Of a DNA stretch of 64,000 nucleotides, positions 26,366-35,329 are shown in pieces (the first letter of the stretch is position 1; every line of letters begins with the position of its first letter). Origin of the DNA: Effusibacillus dendaii (GTDB lineage: Bacteria; Bacillota; Bacilli; Tumebacillales; Effusibacillaceae); NCBI RefSeq assembly GCF_015097055.1, contig NZ_AP023366.1, positions 844,501 to 908,500 on the forward strand. Reading direction: 5' to 3'. Position numbers and translations under genes: made by a program. The notes beneath the pieces were generated by a model. That model was given only the letters and a program-made list of their open reading frames with translations. It had not been told where the DNA came from and searched no databases.

Positions 26366-27706
26366 TTAGAGCGGATACATCTCTAAAAACTTGGTGTTCA
26401 CGTCGCCTTCCACAAATTTCGGATGACGCAGGACCTTCAGATGAAACGGAATGGTCGTTTTGATTCCTTCGATTCGAAACTCCTGCAATGCCCTTTCCAT
26501 ACGGGAAATTGCTTCCCGGCGTGTCGGCGCCCAAACGATCAGCTTTGCAATCATGGAATCATAAAACGGCGTAACCGTATAACCGGAGAACGCAGCCGAA
26601 TCTATCCGCACACCAAATCCGCCGGGCGGCATGTAAGTGTGGATCGTGCCCGGACTCGGCATAAAATTCTTGTCCGGATCTTCCGCATTGATCCGGCACT
26701 CAATGGCCCACCCGTTCAGTTCGACATCTTTCTGTGTAAAGGATAGTTTCTCGCCAAACGCCACCCGGATTTGCTCCTTAATCAGGTCGATCCCTGTAAT
26801 CAGTTCGGTTACCGGATGTTCGACCTGAATGCGGGTGTTCATCTCCATAAAGTAGTAGTTCCCATGCTTATCCAGCAGAAATTCAACTGTTCCGGCACCG
26901 GAATAATTGACGGCAAGTGCAGCCGCCACTGCCGATTCGCCCATTTTTTTGCGAAGAGCAGGTGACAGCGCGGGTGACGGCGCTTCTTCGATCAGTTTTT
27001 GATGGCGACGCTGAATGGAACAATCGCGTTCACCCACATATACGGCGTTGCCGTGTTTGTCGGCCATTAACTGGATTTCCACATGCCGTGGTTCTTCCAC
27101 AAATTTTTCCAGATACACGCCCGCGTTGCCAAAAGCGGTTTCCGCTTCAATTTGCGCCATCTGAATCGATTTTTCCAGTTCCTCACGATTGTTGGCGATC
27201 CGCATTCCTTTTCCGCCGCCGCCAGCCGTTGCTTTGATGATGACCGGGTAACCAATCTGTTCCGCTACCTGCAGCGCTTCTTCAATATCTTCAATCAGTC
27301 CGTCCGTACCTGGAACACAGGGGACATGGGCCCGTTTCATCGTATCCTTTGCGACTGATTTGTCGCCCATTTTTTCGATGGCTTCTACACTGGGGCCGAT
27401 AAAGGTAATGCCGCACGCTTCACAAATCTCAGCAAAACTGGCATTTTCGGCCAAAAAACCGTATCCTGGATGGATGGCATCCACTCCAACCGATGTGGCA
27501 ACCGCCATGATGTTTGGTATATTCAAATAGCTCTGTTTGCTGGCGGTAGGGCCTACGCAGTAAGCTTCATCCGCCATTTTCACATGCAGTGCTTCACGGT
27601 CTGGCTCCGAATAGATGGCAACGGTCTGAATCCCCATCTCTTTGCAGGCACGAATGACGCGAACGGCGATTTCCCCCCGGTTCGCGATCAGGATTTTTTT
27701 AAACAA
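26366..27706 (-). CDS. accC: Biotin carboxylase subunit of acetyl-CoA carboxylase
   Basis: The 446-residue enzyme begins [18 protein letters not shown] and has an ATP-grasp fold with the glycine-rich loop [12 protein letters not shown] (about 158-169), the [13 protein letters not shown] block, and catalytic [15 protein letters not shown]. It carboxylates the biotin on AccB with bicarbonate and ATP, the first half-reaction of malonyl-CoA synthesis. It follows accB by 17 bases in one transcript. Length is the family norm (about 450). accD and accA are not in the window. Confidence 0.97.
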   Translation of the reverse strand: MFKKILIANRGEIAVRVIRACKEMGIQTVAIYSEPDREALHVKMADEAYCVGPTASKQSYLNIPNIMAVATSVGVDAIHPGYGFLAENASFAEICEACGITFIGPSVEAIEKMGDKSVAKDTMKRAHVPCVPGTDGLIEDIEEALQVAEQIGYPVIIKATAGGGGKGMRIANNREELEKSIQMAQIEAETAFGNAGVYLEKFVEEPRHVEIQLMADKHGNAVYVGERDCSIQRRHQKLIEEAPSPALSPALRKKMGESAVAAALAVNYSGAGTVEFLLDKHGNYYFMEMNTRIQVEHPVTELITGIDLIKEQIRVAFGEKLSFTQKDVELNGWAIECRINAEDPDKNFMPSPGTIHTYMPPGGFGVRIDSAAFSGYTVTPFYDSMIAKLIVWAPTRREAISRMERALQEFRIEGIKTTIPFHLKVLRHPKFVEGDVNTKFLEMYPL

Positions 27707-27723
27707 TGTGAACGCCTCCCGAG

Positions 27724-28221
27724 TCAGTCAAGTTTGACAAGGAACAATGGTTGTCCGTATTCCACCAGCTGCCCGTTCTCCACCAGTACGGAAACGATTT
27801 CGCCGCGCACATCCGCTTCGATTTCGTTCATTAGCTTCATCGCTTCCACTATGCAGACTACGCTCTTCTCGGTCACTTTGGAACCCACTTGCACATACGG
27901 TTCCGAATCGGGTGACGGAGCCTTGTAAAACGTCCCCACCATCGGGGAAACGATTTTGTGGAGCGTCGGATCCTCCGCCGCCGTTTCCGCCTTTGCAGCC
28001 GGAACATCCGGTGTCGAAACGGGAGCGCTTGCAACTGGTGCAGGCGCAGCCGGAGCAGTAGCCGCCGTTTGTACCGCAGGTGCAGGAATTATTACAGGTG
28101 CCGCCTGCCCATATTCTTTTCTAATGATTAATTTGGTTCCATTTGCCTCCACGTTTAACTCCGTAACCGATGTTTCGTCGATTAGTCTCACCAGTTCACG
28201 GATCTCGTTCAATTTAAACAT
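27724..28221 (-). CDS. accB: Biotin carboxyl carrier protein
   Basis: The 165-residue protein has an N-terminal helix, an Ala/Pro-rich flexible linker (about 45-85), and a biotinyl domain (90-165). Its biotin-accepting Lys lies in the [12 protein letters not shown] motif, and the P-x-x-G-T-F loop ([13 protein letters not shown]) is present. It carries carboxybiotin between AccC and the carboxyltransferase. The start has GGGAGG upstream. An extended -10 promoter (28285-28290) lies 65 bases upstream, so accBC is probably transcribed independently of spoIIIA. Confidence 0.96.
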   Translation of the reverse strand: MFKLNEIRELVRLIDETSVTELNVEANGTKLIIRKEYGQAAPVIIPAPAVQTAATAPAAPAPVASAPVSTPDVPAAKAETAAEDPTLHKIVSPMVGTFYKAPSPDSEPYVQVGSKVTEKSVVCIVEAMKLMNEIEADVRGEIVSVLVENGQLVEYGQPLFLVKLD

Positions 28222-28284
28222 CGTCAGGCCTCCCTTTACGCTATGTAGCTTTAACGCGCGAAATACCCTTTGGCACTAATGGAA

Positions 28285-28294
28285 AGTATACCAT
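28285..28294 (-). promoter_or_regulatory. Extended -10 promoter of accBC
   Basis: On the minus strand TGGTATACT (hexamer at 28285-28290) matches an extended -10 element 65 bases upstream of accB. No good -35 is seen at 17 bases, as is common for extended -10 promoters. Confidence 0.5.
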
Positions 28295-28344
28295 ATTTTG
28301 TCCACTGCTTACTAGCAAGAGAAGCCTGCCGAAAAAACTACAGT

Positions 28345-28560
28345 GCTATCCACATACGCCGCGAATCGCTTGTCCCGAAACGGCCCGATTTCGATCTACA
28401 CGGTAAGAGAGCCATGCATGCGACCTTCCGATGGCAGGAAGGAGAAACCGACTTCGTTTTGAGACAAGCGAGACACGGCGTATGTGATACTCCGTCGAAA
28501 AGTCGGTTTCGACTTTCCGACAGGAAAGCAGCCTTTCGCATCTGTCCGCGAGACGCGGTG
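28345..28560. other. Gene-free, highly folded segment between spoIIIAH and accB
   Basis: No gene is supported between the spoIIIA terminator and the accB promoter, yet the DNA is dense in inverted repeats. CACATACGCCG (28351-28361) pairs perfectly with 28476-28486. Directly inside, after a symmetric four-base internal loop, TCGCTTGTC (28366-28374) pairs with 28463-28471, and further wobble-paired stems and a CTTCC/GGAAG hairpin follow inward. Next to it lie GTCGAAA/TTTCGAC (28494-28513), GACAG-GAAAG/CTTTC-CTGTC (about 28519-28545) and CCGCG-aga-CGCGG (28546-28558). This could be a structured RNA, probably read in the direction of the operon, or a palindromic repeat element. I do not recognise a known family. 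Confidence 0.5.
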
Positions 28561-28593
28561 CCTGTATGTCCGTCAGCAGACCGCCACAGAAAC

Positions 28594-28630
28594 AACAGCG
28601 GCGCTTTTAAGTAAAAGCGCCCGCTGTTTT
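28594..28630 (-). terminator. Terminator of the spoIIIA operon
   Basis: A long stem (28594-28608 with 28613-28628, one bulged base) around a four-base loop is followed on the minus strand by TTGTTT. It lies just after the spoIIIAH stop. Confidence 0.85.
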
Positions 28631-28641
28631 ACATCTGTTCG

Positions 28642-29304
28642 TTATGGTTTGTAAGACACAACGATCTGGCTGGCCGGTACATTCAGTTCCTTGCTGACAA
28701 TGCCGTAGATCTTAGCGACCTGTTCTTTTGTCAGGTCGTTGGTCTGGACCGTTACGGTGATGCGATCGTTATCTTTCGTAATCAACGCTTCCGGAAACCC
28801 TTGTTCCATCACGCGATTTTCCGCCTGCTCCGCCTTTTGGGCAAACTCTGTCAGTGATTTCAAATCCTGCTCTGCTTTGATTTTGGCGTCTGTAGATGTT
28901 TTGCTGTCGGCAATAACCTGCTGCAGCTGCTCCACTTTTTGTGAATAGGCGGTTTCACGATCAATGAACCGCTGCGCGAACCAATCCCCGCCAGTCATCG
29001 TCTGATGTGAATCACCTGATTGCCCCTGCTGTTGCGTTTTTCCATCTGATGCTTTTGCATCTGGCGCCTTTGCATTGTCCGGTTGCTTAGCATCTGTCGC
29101 CTTATTGTTTTGCGTCCCTTGTGTTTGATCTTGCGGTTTGCTATTTTGTGCCCCGCTGCCTTGCGCTTGCGGCTGCATCAATTTGCCATCGCTTGACAGA
29201 CTTGTGGGCACGGGAGCCAAGGTGCCATCCACCGTGTAGTACCCAATTACCATCAGGGAGAGAATCATCATTGCCGATAGCCATACTGTTTGACGCTTTG
29301 CCAT
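28642..29304 (-). CDS. spoIIIAH: Stage III sporulation protein AH
   Basis: ATG 29304, preceded by GGAGGAGG, gives 220 residues. A single N-terminal membrane segment (about 8-26) is followed by a Gln/Asp/Ala-rich linker (40-105) and a C-terminal YscJ/FliF-like ring domain (about 115-220). SpoIIIAH in the mother-cell membrane binds forespore SpoIIQ to form the channel across the intermembrane space that keeps sigma-G active. It is the last gene of the eight-gene spoIIIA operon. The linker is longer and more repetitive than in B. subtilis. Confidence 0.95.
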   Translation of the reverse strand: MAKRQTVWLSAMMILSLMVIGYYTVDGTLAPVPTSLSSDGKLMQPQAQGSGAQNSKPQDQTQGTQNNKATDAKQPDNAKAPDAKASDGKTQQQGQSGDSHQTMTGGDWFAQRFIDRETAYSQKVEQLQQVIADSKTSTDAKIKAEQDLKSLTEFAQKAEQAENRVMEQGFPEALITKDNDRITVTVQTNDLTKEQVAKIYGIVSKELNVPASQIVVSYKP

Positions 29305-29325
29305 TGTTTTTGCCTCCTCCATTTT

Positions 29326-29898
29326 TTACATTTTTTTAGGTTGGATGGAAATTCTATGTGGAGGAACTTCCAGCACTCGTTCAATCGATTCCATAATCAT
29401 CATTTGAACCCTAGGCTGTTCCGCTCCTTTTGCAACCACAAGCACCCCTCTGACATGAGGTTTAATCGTACGAAGGACAACCGGATGATCATTCGAACCG
29501 TTTGTCATGACCAACTGTTCATTTTCGTTAAATGTGGTGATTGTACGATTGCCGCCCTGTTTGTCGAGTTCTGTCGTGTTGGTACGCTGATTTTGCTTGT
29601 TGCTTGCTAACACCACCTCCTCTGTTGAATCCAGATTGACCATCACTGTGGCATCGGTTACTCCTTGTATCTGATTGAGTATTTCCGCCAGTCTTTTTTC
29701 GTAAAGCCGCTCATATTCGGCCATCGACAAACTATCCGTATTGATTTCCGTCTTTGCTTGGGCAGGCGGTTCCGGCAGCTTCGGCTGGCTGTTCGTTGGA
29801 GTTAGAAAACTTCCCGATACAATCAGCACAACTCCCGCTATGGCAAGCAGGTACATCCATTTGGGAACCCTTGAAAAAATACCGGTATCCATCTTCAT
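29326..29898 (-). CDS. spoIIIAG: Stage III sporulation protein AG
   Basis: ATG 29898 (GGGAGGTG upstream) overlaps the spoIIIAF stop by four bases and gives 190 residues. One membrane helix (about 12-32, YLLAIAGVVLIVSGSF) precedes a soluble ring-building domain (60-190) related to secretion-system ring proteins. In B. subtilis SpoIIIAG assembles into a 30-subunit ring in the mother-cell membrane as part of the feeding-tube channel. It has the C-terminal motif RVLEVPPHRISIQP of the family. Confidence 0.94.
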   Translation of the reverse strand: MKMDTGIFSRVPKWMYLLAIAGVVLIVSGSFLTPTNSQPKLPEPPAQAKTEINTDSLSMAEYERLYEKRLAEILNQIQGVTDATVMVNLDSTEEVVLASNKQNQRTNTTELDKQGGNRTITTFNENEQLVMTNGSNDHPVVLRTIKPHVRGVLVVAKGAEQPRVQMMIMESIERVLEVPPHRISIQPKKM

Positions 29899-30542
29899 CT
29901 TGTCACCTCCCACTCGACCTGAATGATTGAATCCGGGGTTTGCAGCCGATTTGCCAGACTCTGTTTGATTTGGTTCGCGATCTGGGTTTGCCCGTCAGAA
30001 GTGGCAGGGGCGGCAGGGGTGTTTGTTTTCGGCTGGATTTCGATTTCGACCGGCTTGACAGGCTGAATACTGCTGTTGGGGCTGGCCGTTTGTTTTTCCC
30101 TCAATTGCAGCCGCAATCGTTCAATTTCGTAGTTTTGCAAGGAAGTGAGGTCTGCTTGTTTTATTTTTGCATCGACCTGCAAGACTTTAACGGGATACGT
30201 CTGCTCCACCTGTTCCTTTATCAGTTTGGTAAGCTTTTGATTCCAGCTTTGTTCCGCTTCTTTTATTTGTTCCTGCTGGAAATCAGACGCTTTTTTCTGA
30301 ATCGTGTCGAGACTGGTGAACGTGGTGACAGACTGCGGCCAATTAATCCGGGAGATATCAAACCGGTTGTCAAACAACACCGATACGGGTTTTAGCATCG
30401 TCACCATAATCACCAGTCCCATCACCAATTTCACATAGTGCCGCATGCTTGAGGAGGGAAGCACCAGGTCTACCACTACCGCAAACAGAAGAACCAGCAC
30501 GATTTGCATTAGCCAGTTGGAAACGAACGTCACCTGTATCAC
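29895..30542 (-). CDS. spoIIIAF: Stage III sporulation protein AF
   Basis: The 215-residue protein has two N-terminal membrane helices (about 8-28 and 33-52) and a soluble domain rich in Gln and Lys (60-215) with the family-type SFQVEV-like C-terminal ending seen here as IIQVEWEV. It contributes to the SpoIIIA channel complex, where its soluble part resembles a ring-building fold. The start is a GTG whose bases overlap the spoIIIAE stop. No anomaly is seen. Confidence 0.93.
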   Translation of the reverse strand: MIQVTFVSNWLMQIVLVLLFAVVVDLVLPSSSMRHYVKLVMGLVIMVTMLKPVSVLFDNRFDISRINWPQSVTTFTSLDTIQKKASDFQQEQIKEAEQSWNQKLTKLIKEQVEQTYPVKVLQVDAKIKQADLTSLQNYEIERLRLQLREKQTASPNSSIQPVKPVEIEIQPKTNTPAAPATSDGQTQIANQIKQSLANRLQTPDSIIQVEWEVTR

Positions 30543-31798
30543 CTCACCATCAATTGAATATTGCCAGCCATCAAAATCATGGTGATGGAGAGAAAAAACA
30601 TGAATCCAACCGTCCCCATTGCGGAAAAAACGATGAACAGCGTCTTTCCGATTGTCGATAAACAGGATGTCACCGGGGAATTGCCCAACGGCTGCATGAC
30701 TGCGCCTGAAAGGGAATAAACAATCGCCAGGCTGATAATTTTCAACGCCGGGAATGTACAGATTAACGCCAAAATGATAAGTCCGGCTACTCCAATCGAG
30801 TTTTTTACAAGCATAGACGCGCCCACCACTGTATCAATCGAGTCGGAGAACATTTTGCCGACGACCGGTATCAAGGTAGAAGTGGCAAATTTGGCCGTAC
30901 GCAGCGCAATTCCATCAGCGATGCCTCCCATTGACCCTTTGACAGCCATTACGCCCAAAAATACGACAAACGCAGCGCCCAACACCCAATTGCCCACCGT
31001 CCGCAAAAATCCGCCCAGTTGCGACAGCTTGTATCTGCTGGAAAACTCGGAAATCATCAGCATCACGGCGGAAAAGAAAATCAGCGGAAACACCACATAC
31101 GTGACGATACCGGCAAATGCATTTACGACAAACACAATGGTTGGATAGAGAAGCGTCGTCGACGTTACTGCTCCGGAAGACGCCATTAATGCCAACAAAA
31201 GCGGAATGCTGCCCATCATAAAGCTGCTCATCGTTTCGATCGCCTGTTTTGCATATCCGATCGCCTGCATAAAGGAATTGACCGACAAGACAATCAATGC
31301 AATCGATATGACAGCAAACCCGATTTGCGAGACATTGTTTCGTTCAAACGCATTTTGCAAATTCTCCAGCAGGGCGGAGAGAACGGCCAGTACCAGAATG
31401 CTCCCCAGCAAAACGGAATTTTGCGCAATTTCGTAAAACAGAAACTTGACCAGTCCACGCAGTATGCCCTGCAAGGAAAATCCTTCGTCTTTCATCAGAG
31501 TAATGACGTTTGGCGAAGAGGTGCTCGGCAGGAAGCTGCTGTATTGGTCCACCAAATCCCGCCAAAATCGGTCCATATCTCCCGTATCAGTCGTTGTGTC
31601 TGCCGCAGGTTCCGGGCCGGCTGGGGACGGAGCAGCTGGACTTGCGGCGGCAGGGCTTGAGATGTCAGAACTTGGCGCAGCCAGCTGTCCTGCCGACATG
31701 CGCGGCGGCTGTCCGGAAGCGGTCGCAACTGATGCGGGAAGCCAGCCGATCCAAAAGAAAAGCAACATACACACGATGCAAAACGTTCGGCTTCTCAT
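30539..31798 (-). CDS. spoIIIAE: Stage III sporulation protein AE
   Basis: The 419-residue integral membrane protein has a signal-like N-terminus (residues 8-28), a Pro/Ala-rich extracytoplasmic stretch (30-75) and six to eight hydrophobic helices from about 115 onward. It is the multi-pass core of the SpoIIIA complex. The sequence STFIPVVGKMFSDSIDTVVG-type motif (seen as TLIPVVGKMFSDSIDTVVG) is diagnostic. It overlaps both neighbours by four bases. The protein is expressed in the mother cell under sigma-E in B. subtilis. Confidence 0.95.
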   Translation of the reverse strand: MRSRTFCIVCMLLFFWIGWLPASVATASGQPPRMSAGQLAAPSSDISSPAAASPAAPSPAGPEPAADTTTDTGDMDRFWRDLVDQYSSFLPSTSSPNVITLMKDEGFSLQGILRGLVKFLFYEIAQNSVLLGSILVLAVLSALLENLQNAFERNNVSQIGFAVISIALIVLSVNSFMQAIGYAKQAIETMSSFMMGSIPLLLALMASSGAVTSTTLLYPTIVFVVNAFAGIVTYVVFPLIFFSAVMLMISEFSSRYKLSQLGGFLRTVGNWVLGAAFVVFLGVMAVKGSMGGIADGIALRTAKFATSTLIPVVGKMFSDSIDTVVGASMLVKNSIGVAGLIILALICTFPALKIISLAIVYSLSGAVMQPLGNSPVTSCLSTIGKTLFIVFSAMGTVGFMFFLSITMILMAGNIQLMVR

Positions 31799-32196
31799 CC
31801 GGCTCCCCCCCGGACCATCACCTGCATAATCGTATCGATCACCACACGAACAACCGGAATCGCCAAAACCAAAATCAAGATCTTGCCGGCAAATTCGATT
31901 TTGGATGCAATCCCCGACTCTCCTGTATCACGCACCAGTTGGGCGCCAAACTCCGCGATATACGCGATCGCTATAATTTTCAGGATGGTGCCAAGCAATT
32001 TCAGATCCACATTCGCCTGCAGCGCTAACCGTTCAATTTCCTGGAAGATTAAACGGATCGGCGGCGCCAGAAACGCAAACAGAAAGACGCCAGTCAACAA
32101 AGAAATCAAAAGCGCTGCGATGGGGGATTGCAATTTGACAGTCAGTACCAGAAAGGCGGCAATCAAACCCAGGCCGACGAGTTGCAGTATATCCAT
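31795..32196 (-). CDS. spoIIIAD: Stage III sporulation protein AD
   Basis: The 133-residue protein is almost entirely hydrophobic, with four predicted membrane helices (about 3-22, 28-50, 72-90, 108-125). The helix at 72-90 with IIAIAYIAEFGAQLVRDTGE is characteristic of SpoIIIAD. It forms part of the membrane portion of the SpoIIIA channel. Its stop overlaps the spoIIIAE start by four bases, and it follows spoIIIAC by 24 bases. Confidence 0.94.
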   Translation of the reverse strand: MDILQLVGLGLIAAFLVLTVKLQSPIAALLISLLTGVFLFAFLAPPIRLIFQEIERLALQANVDLKLLGTILKIIAIAYIAEFGAQLVRDTGESGIASKIEFAGKILILVLAIPVVRVVIDTIMQVMVRGGAG

Positions 32197-32220
32197 GGTC
32201 TATCCTTCCTCTGGCAGAGT

Positions 32221-32427
32221 TTATTGAAACCGGAAAACGCTTGTGATTTGCGTCAGCAGATCATCCAGTTTGGACAGCACCAACAACAGCGCCACGGCCA
32301 CTCCGGTAAGGGTCGTCCAATTGGCAAACTCTTCTTTACCGGCCAGCTTCAGAACTGTATGCAAGACCGCCGTCAAAAATCCGATTCCGGCAATCTGCAA
32401 AATTGTACTGACAGCAACAGAAATCAT
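32221..32427 (-). CDS. spoIIIAC: Stage III sporulation protein AC
   Basis: ATG 32427, preceded by GGGGGA, gives 68 residues, the normal size; the open frame continues 24 codons upstream but that part is not family-like and overlaps spoIIIAB. Two membrane helices (about 5-25 and 35-55) carry the pattern ILQIAGIGFLTAVLHTVLK. The protein is a small membrane component of the SpoIIIA channel. Confidence 0.94.
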   Translation of the reverse strand: MISVAVSTILQIAGIGFLTAVLHTVLKLAGKEEFANWTTLTGVAVALLLVLSKLDDLLTQITSVFRFQ

Positions 32428-32444
32428 TTTTCCATCCCCCTGGA

Positions 32445-32963
32445 TCAATACATGATGATAACGACGGCCAAACCTGTTAACGCACCCAGATACCGCCACA
32501 TTTTGCCGAACCGGTCCCGTTCGTCTTTGGCGATTGACGCTTCCGCCTCCAAGCGTGTGCAGGCCAGCTGAATATGTTTGATCTGGTCCGTCCGGTCCGA
32601 ATTGCCTAGTGTATGTCCTAATGCGGTGAGTATTTCAAAGTCTTGCGGCTTAAGATGCAGCTTCGACGCAAATGACAGGAGGTTTTCCTGAAAAATCCGG
32701 CCTGCCGAACGGCCGTCCCCGTGGATCAGTCCCTGCCCGGATTCTGTCAGCAACAGACCGATTTTGCCTGCGATCCGTTCACCGATCCGGCAAAACGCCT
32801 CCGGCAGAGGGGTGGCCCCATAAAAAATTTCCGTTTCCAGCATCTGCAACGCTGTAATCAGTTGCTGCAGTTCCTTCGCCCGTTCGTGATAGAACCCTGC
32901 TCGCCACAGACCAAAACCGGTGGCAGCCAGAATCACCAGCGTAGACCCGATTAATTTGATCAT
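32445..32963 (-). CDS. spoIIIAB: Stage III sporulation protein AB
   Basis: ATG 32963 overlaps the spoIIIAA stop by four bases and yields 172 residues, matching B. subtilis (171). It has an N-terminal membrane helix (1-18), a GspF-like soluble helical domain (25-145, with LQMLETEIFYGATPLPEAF) and a C-terminal helix (about 150-170). SpoIIIAB resembles the inner-membrane platform protein of type II secretion and type IV pili. Length and all expected segments are present. Confidence 0.94.
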   Translation of the reverse strand: MIKLIGSTLVILAATGFGLWRAGFYHERAKELQQLITALQMLETEIFYGATPLPEAFCRIGERIAGKIGLLLTESGQGLIHGDGRSAGRIFQENLLSFASKLHLKPQDFEILTALGHTLGNSDRTDQIKHIQLACTRLEAEASIAKDERDRFGKMWRYLGALTGLAVVIIMY

Positions 32964-33976
32964 GCAAGTCGACCCTTTCTCTCGTACAAACAATTTCCCT
33001 GGTTGTCATGGACCGTTTCCAGCGTAATCGGACCCGCTCTTCGCGATAAAACGATATATCGCTCAAACGATCGGGTATCAAATAACGCCTGCAGCGCAGG
33101 ACGCTGACAAACTTCCTGCAACGAGACGCCATGCGCGGATGCAATGACTGTCACACCTGCATGGACCGCTTCGCGAATGGCGTCGCGATCTTCCTCCCGG
33201 CCCACTTCATCCGTGATCAGCACATCGGGTGACATGGACCGGATCATCATCAGCATCCCTTCCGCTTTCGGGCAGCCGTCCAACACGTCGGTCCGACAAC
33301 CTATCGCATGCTGTGCCACCCCGTTTACGGAACCGGCCAATTCGGATCTTTCGTCGACGATGCCGACTTTTAGCCCCCGCAGTTTTGGATGCAGGATGCC
33401 GTCGCTGATTTGTCTGGCGAGATCGCGCAGCAACGTGGTTTTTCCGCATTGCGGCGGTGATATAATAAGGCTGCTGCACAATCGTTGGGTAAGCGGGTTC
33501 ACGATGTACGGTTTGATCGAATCGGCCGCTCCCGGAATCTGTCTTGCAATTCGTATATTCAGGCCGCTGAATTGTTTTAGGGTTTGCACAAATCCGTCTG
33601 GTGACAGCACCGTTTTACCGGTTAAACCGACCCGGTGCCCGCCTGCGATCGTGAGATAACCGCGTCTTAATTCTTCTTCCAGCGCATAGAGAGAAGAGCG
33701 GGTTAACAGTTGGATGGTCTGTGCCACATCCTCTTCTGTCACACGGTAGGCTTTAGATGACTCCTGTACGGGCAACCCTTCCGAATCTACAAAAAAATCA
33801 TTTGCGTGCGTATACATTTGCAGCGGTTTCTCCTGCCGAATGCGAATTTCTTCCAGAAGTTTGAGATACCGGGACGGCACTTTACTGATCAGGTTTCGAA
33901 TGGTTGGCGCCAATACAGGCAAAATCTGTTCCTGTATAACCGGTTCCATTTCGTTTGGCAAATTTGTTGGGATCAC
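32960..33976 (-). CDS. spoIIIAA: Stage III sporulation protein AA (ATPase)
   Basis: GTG 33976, with a GAGGGGGG Shine-Dalgarno, gives 338 residues; an ATG 13 codons earlier lies beyond the Shine-Dalgarno. The protein has an N-terminal domain (to about 120), then Walker A SPPQCGKTT, the DERSELAG strand and a LITDEVGREED Walker B with a secretion-ATPase-like fold. It is the motor-like ATPase of the SpoIIIA channel and resembles GspE/PilB enzymes. It is the first gene of the operon, behind two tandem terminators that isolate it from the zinc-ribbon gene upstream. Confidence 0.95.
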   Translation of the reverse strand: MIPTNLPNEMEPVIQEQILPVLAPTIRNLISKVPSRYLKLLEEIRIRQEKPLQMYTHANDFFVDSEGLPVQESSKAYRVTEEDVAQTIQLLTRSSLYALEEELRRGYLTIAGGHRVGLTGKTVLSPDGFVQTLKQFSGLNIRIARQIPGAADSIKPYIVNPLTQRLCSSLIISPPQCGKTTLLRDLARQISDGILHPKLRGLKVGIVDERSELAGSVNGVAQHAIGCRTDVLDGCPKAEGMLMMIRSMSPDVLITDEVGREEDRDAIREAVHAGVTVIASAHGVSLQEVCQRPALQALFDTRSFERYIVLSRRAGPITLETVHDNQGNCLYERKGRLA

Positions 33977-34110
33977 CCCATCCCCCCCTCGTCCACCTTC
34001 GGATATTCCATACATATGGGAGGGCCTGTACGTTTATACCAGCTTGTTCGAAAAAATACGAGATTCCGCTAACATAAAAACTATTTTCGTAGATTCAGAC
34101 GCCTGACGTA

Positions 34111-34154
34111 AAAAAAATTGGCTTTCGCCAAGACTGCGGCAGGCGAAAGCCAAG
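34111..34154 (-). terminator. Second of two tandem terminators upstream of spoIIIAA
   Basis: A perfect 12-bp stem (TTGGCTTTCGCC / GGCGAAAGCCAA) with a 12-base loop is followed on the minus strand by eight T. It lies behind the first terminator at 34156-34202. Confidence 0.9.
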
Positions 34155-34155
34155 C

Positions 34156-34202
34156 AAAAACCCTCCCTCTTGACGCAGGTGTACGCCATCTTGAGGGAGG
34201 GC
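34156..34202 (-). terminator. First of two tandem terminators, after the CD1247-type gene
   Basis: Arms CCCTCCCTC and GAGGGAGGG form a 9-bp GC-rich stem, followed on the minus strand by five T. It begins about 20 bases after the stop of the gene at 34224. Confidence 0.85.
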
Positions 34203-34223
34203 TGATCAGACAAAACCGATTTT

Positions 34224-34667
34224 TTAGGTGGACATCGACACATCTTCGTTAACCAGAATCGTTTCGTTGCATTCGGGGCAAAGCACTTCCGCCACATCGT
34301 CGGCTTCAAACAAATCGGAATCGACGAATACCATCTGTTTGCAATTCGGACATTCGATCTCCAGGTATTCCACATCGTCGTCTTCCGCTTCCGTAGAACC
34401 GTACACCGAATACAATTGGACATCGTCTTCCTCTTCGTTGTATTCATCGTAAAAATCATTTTCCAGATCGGTCAAATCTTCATCGATGGCGGCCACATAC
34501 TCTTCCAGGTCATTCTGCTGCACATGGATCGTGTCCAGCGATCGAATCACATCATCCAACAGATCCAACACTTCAATCAAAATCCGGCCTTCTGCTGAAT
34601 TTTGATCGACGTTTAAACCGGCCGTTAATCCCATTATGTAAGCCATACGTTCTTTTAGATCCTGCAC
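34224..34667 (-). CDS. CD1247-type protein with acidic linker and zinc ribbon
   Basis: The 147-residue protein starts at a GTG with AGGGGGA upstream. The N-terminal half (1-65, MAYIMGLTAGLNVDQNSAEG) is the conserved CD1247-type helical domain. A very acidic stretch (66-100) follows, then a C-terminal treble with C-P-N-C and C-P-E-C (about 108-135) that should bind one zinc. Homologues occur in many spore-forming Firmicutes next to spoIIIA, but their role is unknown. It is transcribed ahead of spoIIIAA but separated by two terminators. Confidence 0.85.
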   Translation of the reverse strand: MQDLKERMAYIMGLTAGLNVDQNSAEGRILIEVLDLLDDVIRSLDTIHVQQNDLEEYVAAIDEDLTDLENDFYDEYNEEEDDVQLYSVYGSTEAEDDDVEYLEIECPNCKQMVFVDSDLFEADDVAEVLCPECNETILVNEDVSMST

Positions 34668-34765
34668 AGAAAATCCCCCTTTAACCGTTCGTCATAACTA
34701 GTATGCACCGGCAGGGTAGATTCAATCATAACGTGTGGATTTTACCAAAAAATCGGTCCTTTGGA

Positions 34766-35044
34766 TCAGAAACGGACGCCGTACAGAATAAATCCGACGC
34801 CAATCATCACAATCAACATTTTGGAAAAATCGAGTTTGTCTGCAAGACCAATCAAACCAATCGTCGTAACCAAAATCAGTACGGTCGGTCCCACTAACGA
34901 CAGAAACGCGTTCACCGTGACTGCCCGTTCAATTGTGCCGTAGTACAGCATCAACAGGGCGGCCATAACTTCGATAGCACCGGACAACATTCGCAATCCA
35001 GCCATTCCCCAAACCAGTTTGTCCTGTACGTCAAACATGTCCAT
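34766..35044 (-). CDS. yqhV: YqhV-type small membrane protein (DUF2619)
   Basis: The 92-residue protein has three membrane helices (about 13-33, 45-63 and 70-90) and the family pattern AGLRMLSGAIEVMAALLML. B. subtilis yqhV is located between efp and spoIIIAA, as here. It is produced during sporulation in B. subtilis, but function is unknown. Start ATG 35044 follows a GGGGGAATG run. Confidence 0.88.
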   Translation of the reverse strand: MDMFDVQDKLVWGMAGLRMLSGAIEVMAALLMLYYGTIERAVTVNAFLSLVGPTVLILVTTIGLIGLADKLDFSKMLIVMIGVGFILYGVRF

Positions 35045-35277
35045 TCCCCCATTCTTGACTGGCGTTCGTATCCTTTTGCCATTCTATTCGGGTTACAGAC
35101 AAGCTAGAACGTTACAGCGCAGTTCGATACGTCCGAACGGTTTGTGTTAAACGGCTACAGGCATTGTCCTTCTTTCCAAAAGCACGGCGCTGGGGAGACA
35201 AGGCTAGCTTTCGCAGTGCAGGACCGTACATGCAGGTTGAGAGAACGTAGATGTTTCTTACCAACGCCGCAAACAGC
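35045..35277. other. Intergenic stretch between yqhV and efp
   Basis: No gene is seen in this interval. It has a TTCG/CGAA palindrome around 35121-35136 and no clear promoter hexamer pair for yqhV, apart from the efp terminator at its right end. Confidence 0.5.
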
Positions 35278-35313
35278 AGAAAAAACTGCATCCCCGTCGA
35301 AGCAGGAACGCAG
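35278..35313 (-). terminator. Terminator of efp
   Basis: A stem of CTGCATCCCC (35286-35295) with CAGGAACGCAG (35303-35313), containing wobble pairs, is followed on the minus strand by six T. It begins 17 bases after the efp stop. Confidence 0.8.
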
Positions 35314-35329
35314 TCCAGAGAGTTGCTAT

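Noticed and set aside
28270-28614. Open frames of 85-114 codons between accB and spoIIIAH
   Set aside because: Both strands are open over the same palindromic DNA, there is no start signal and composition is not protein-like; the inverted repeats explain the openness.
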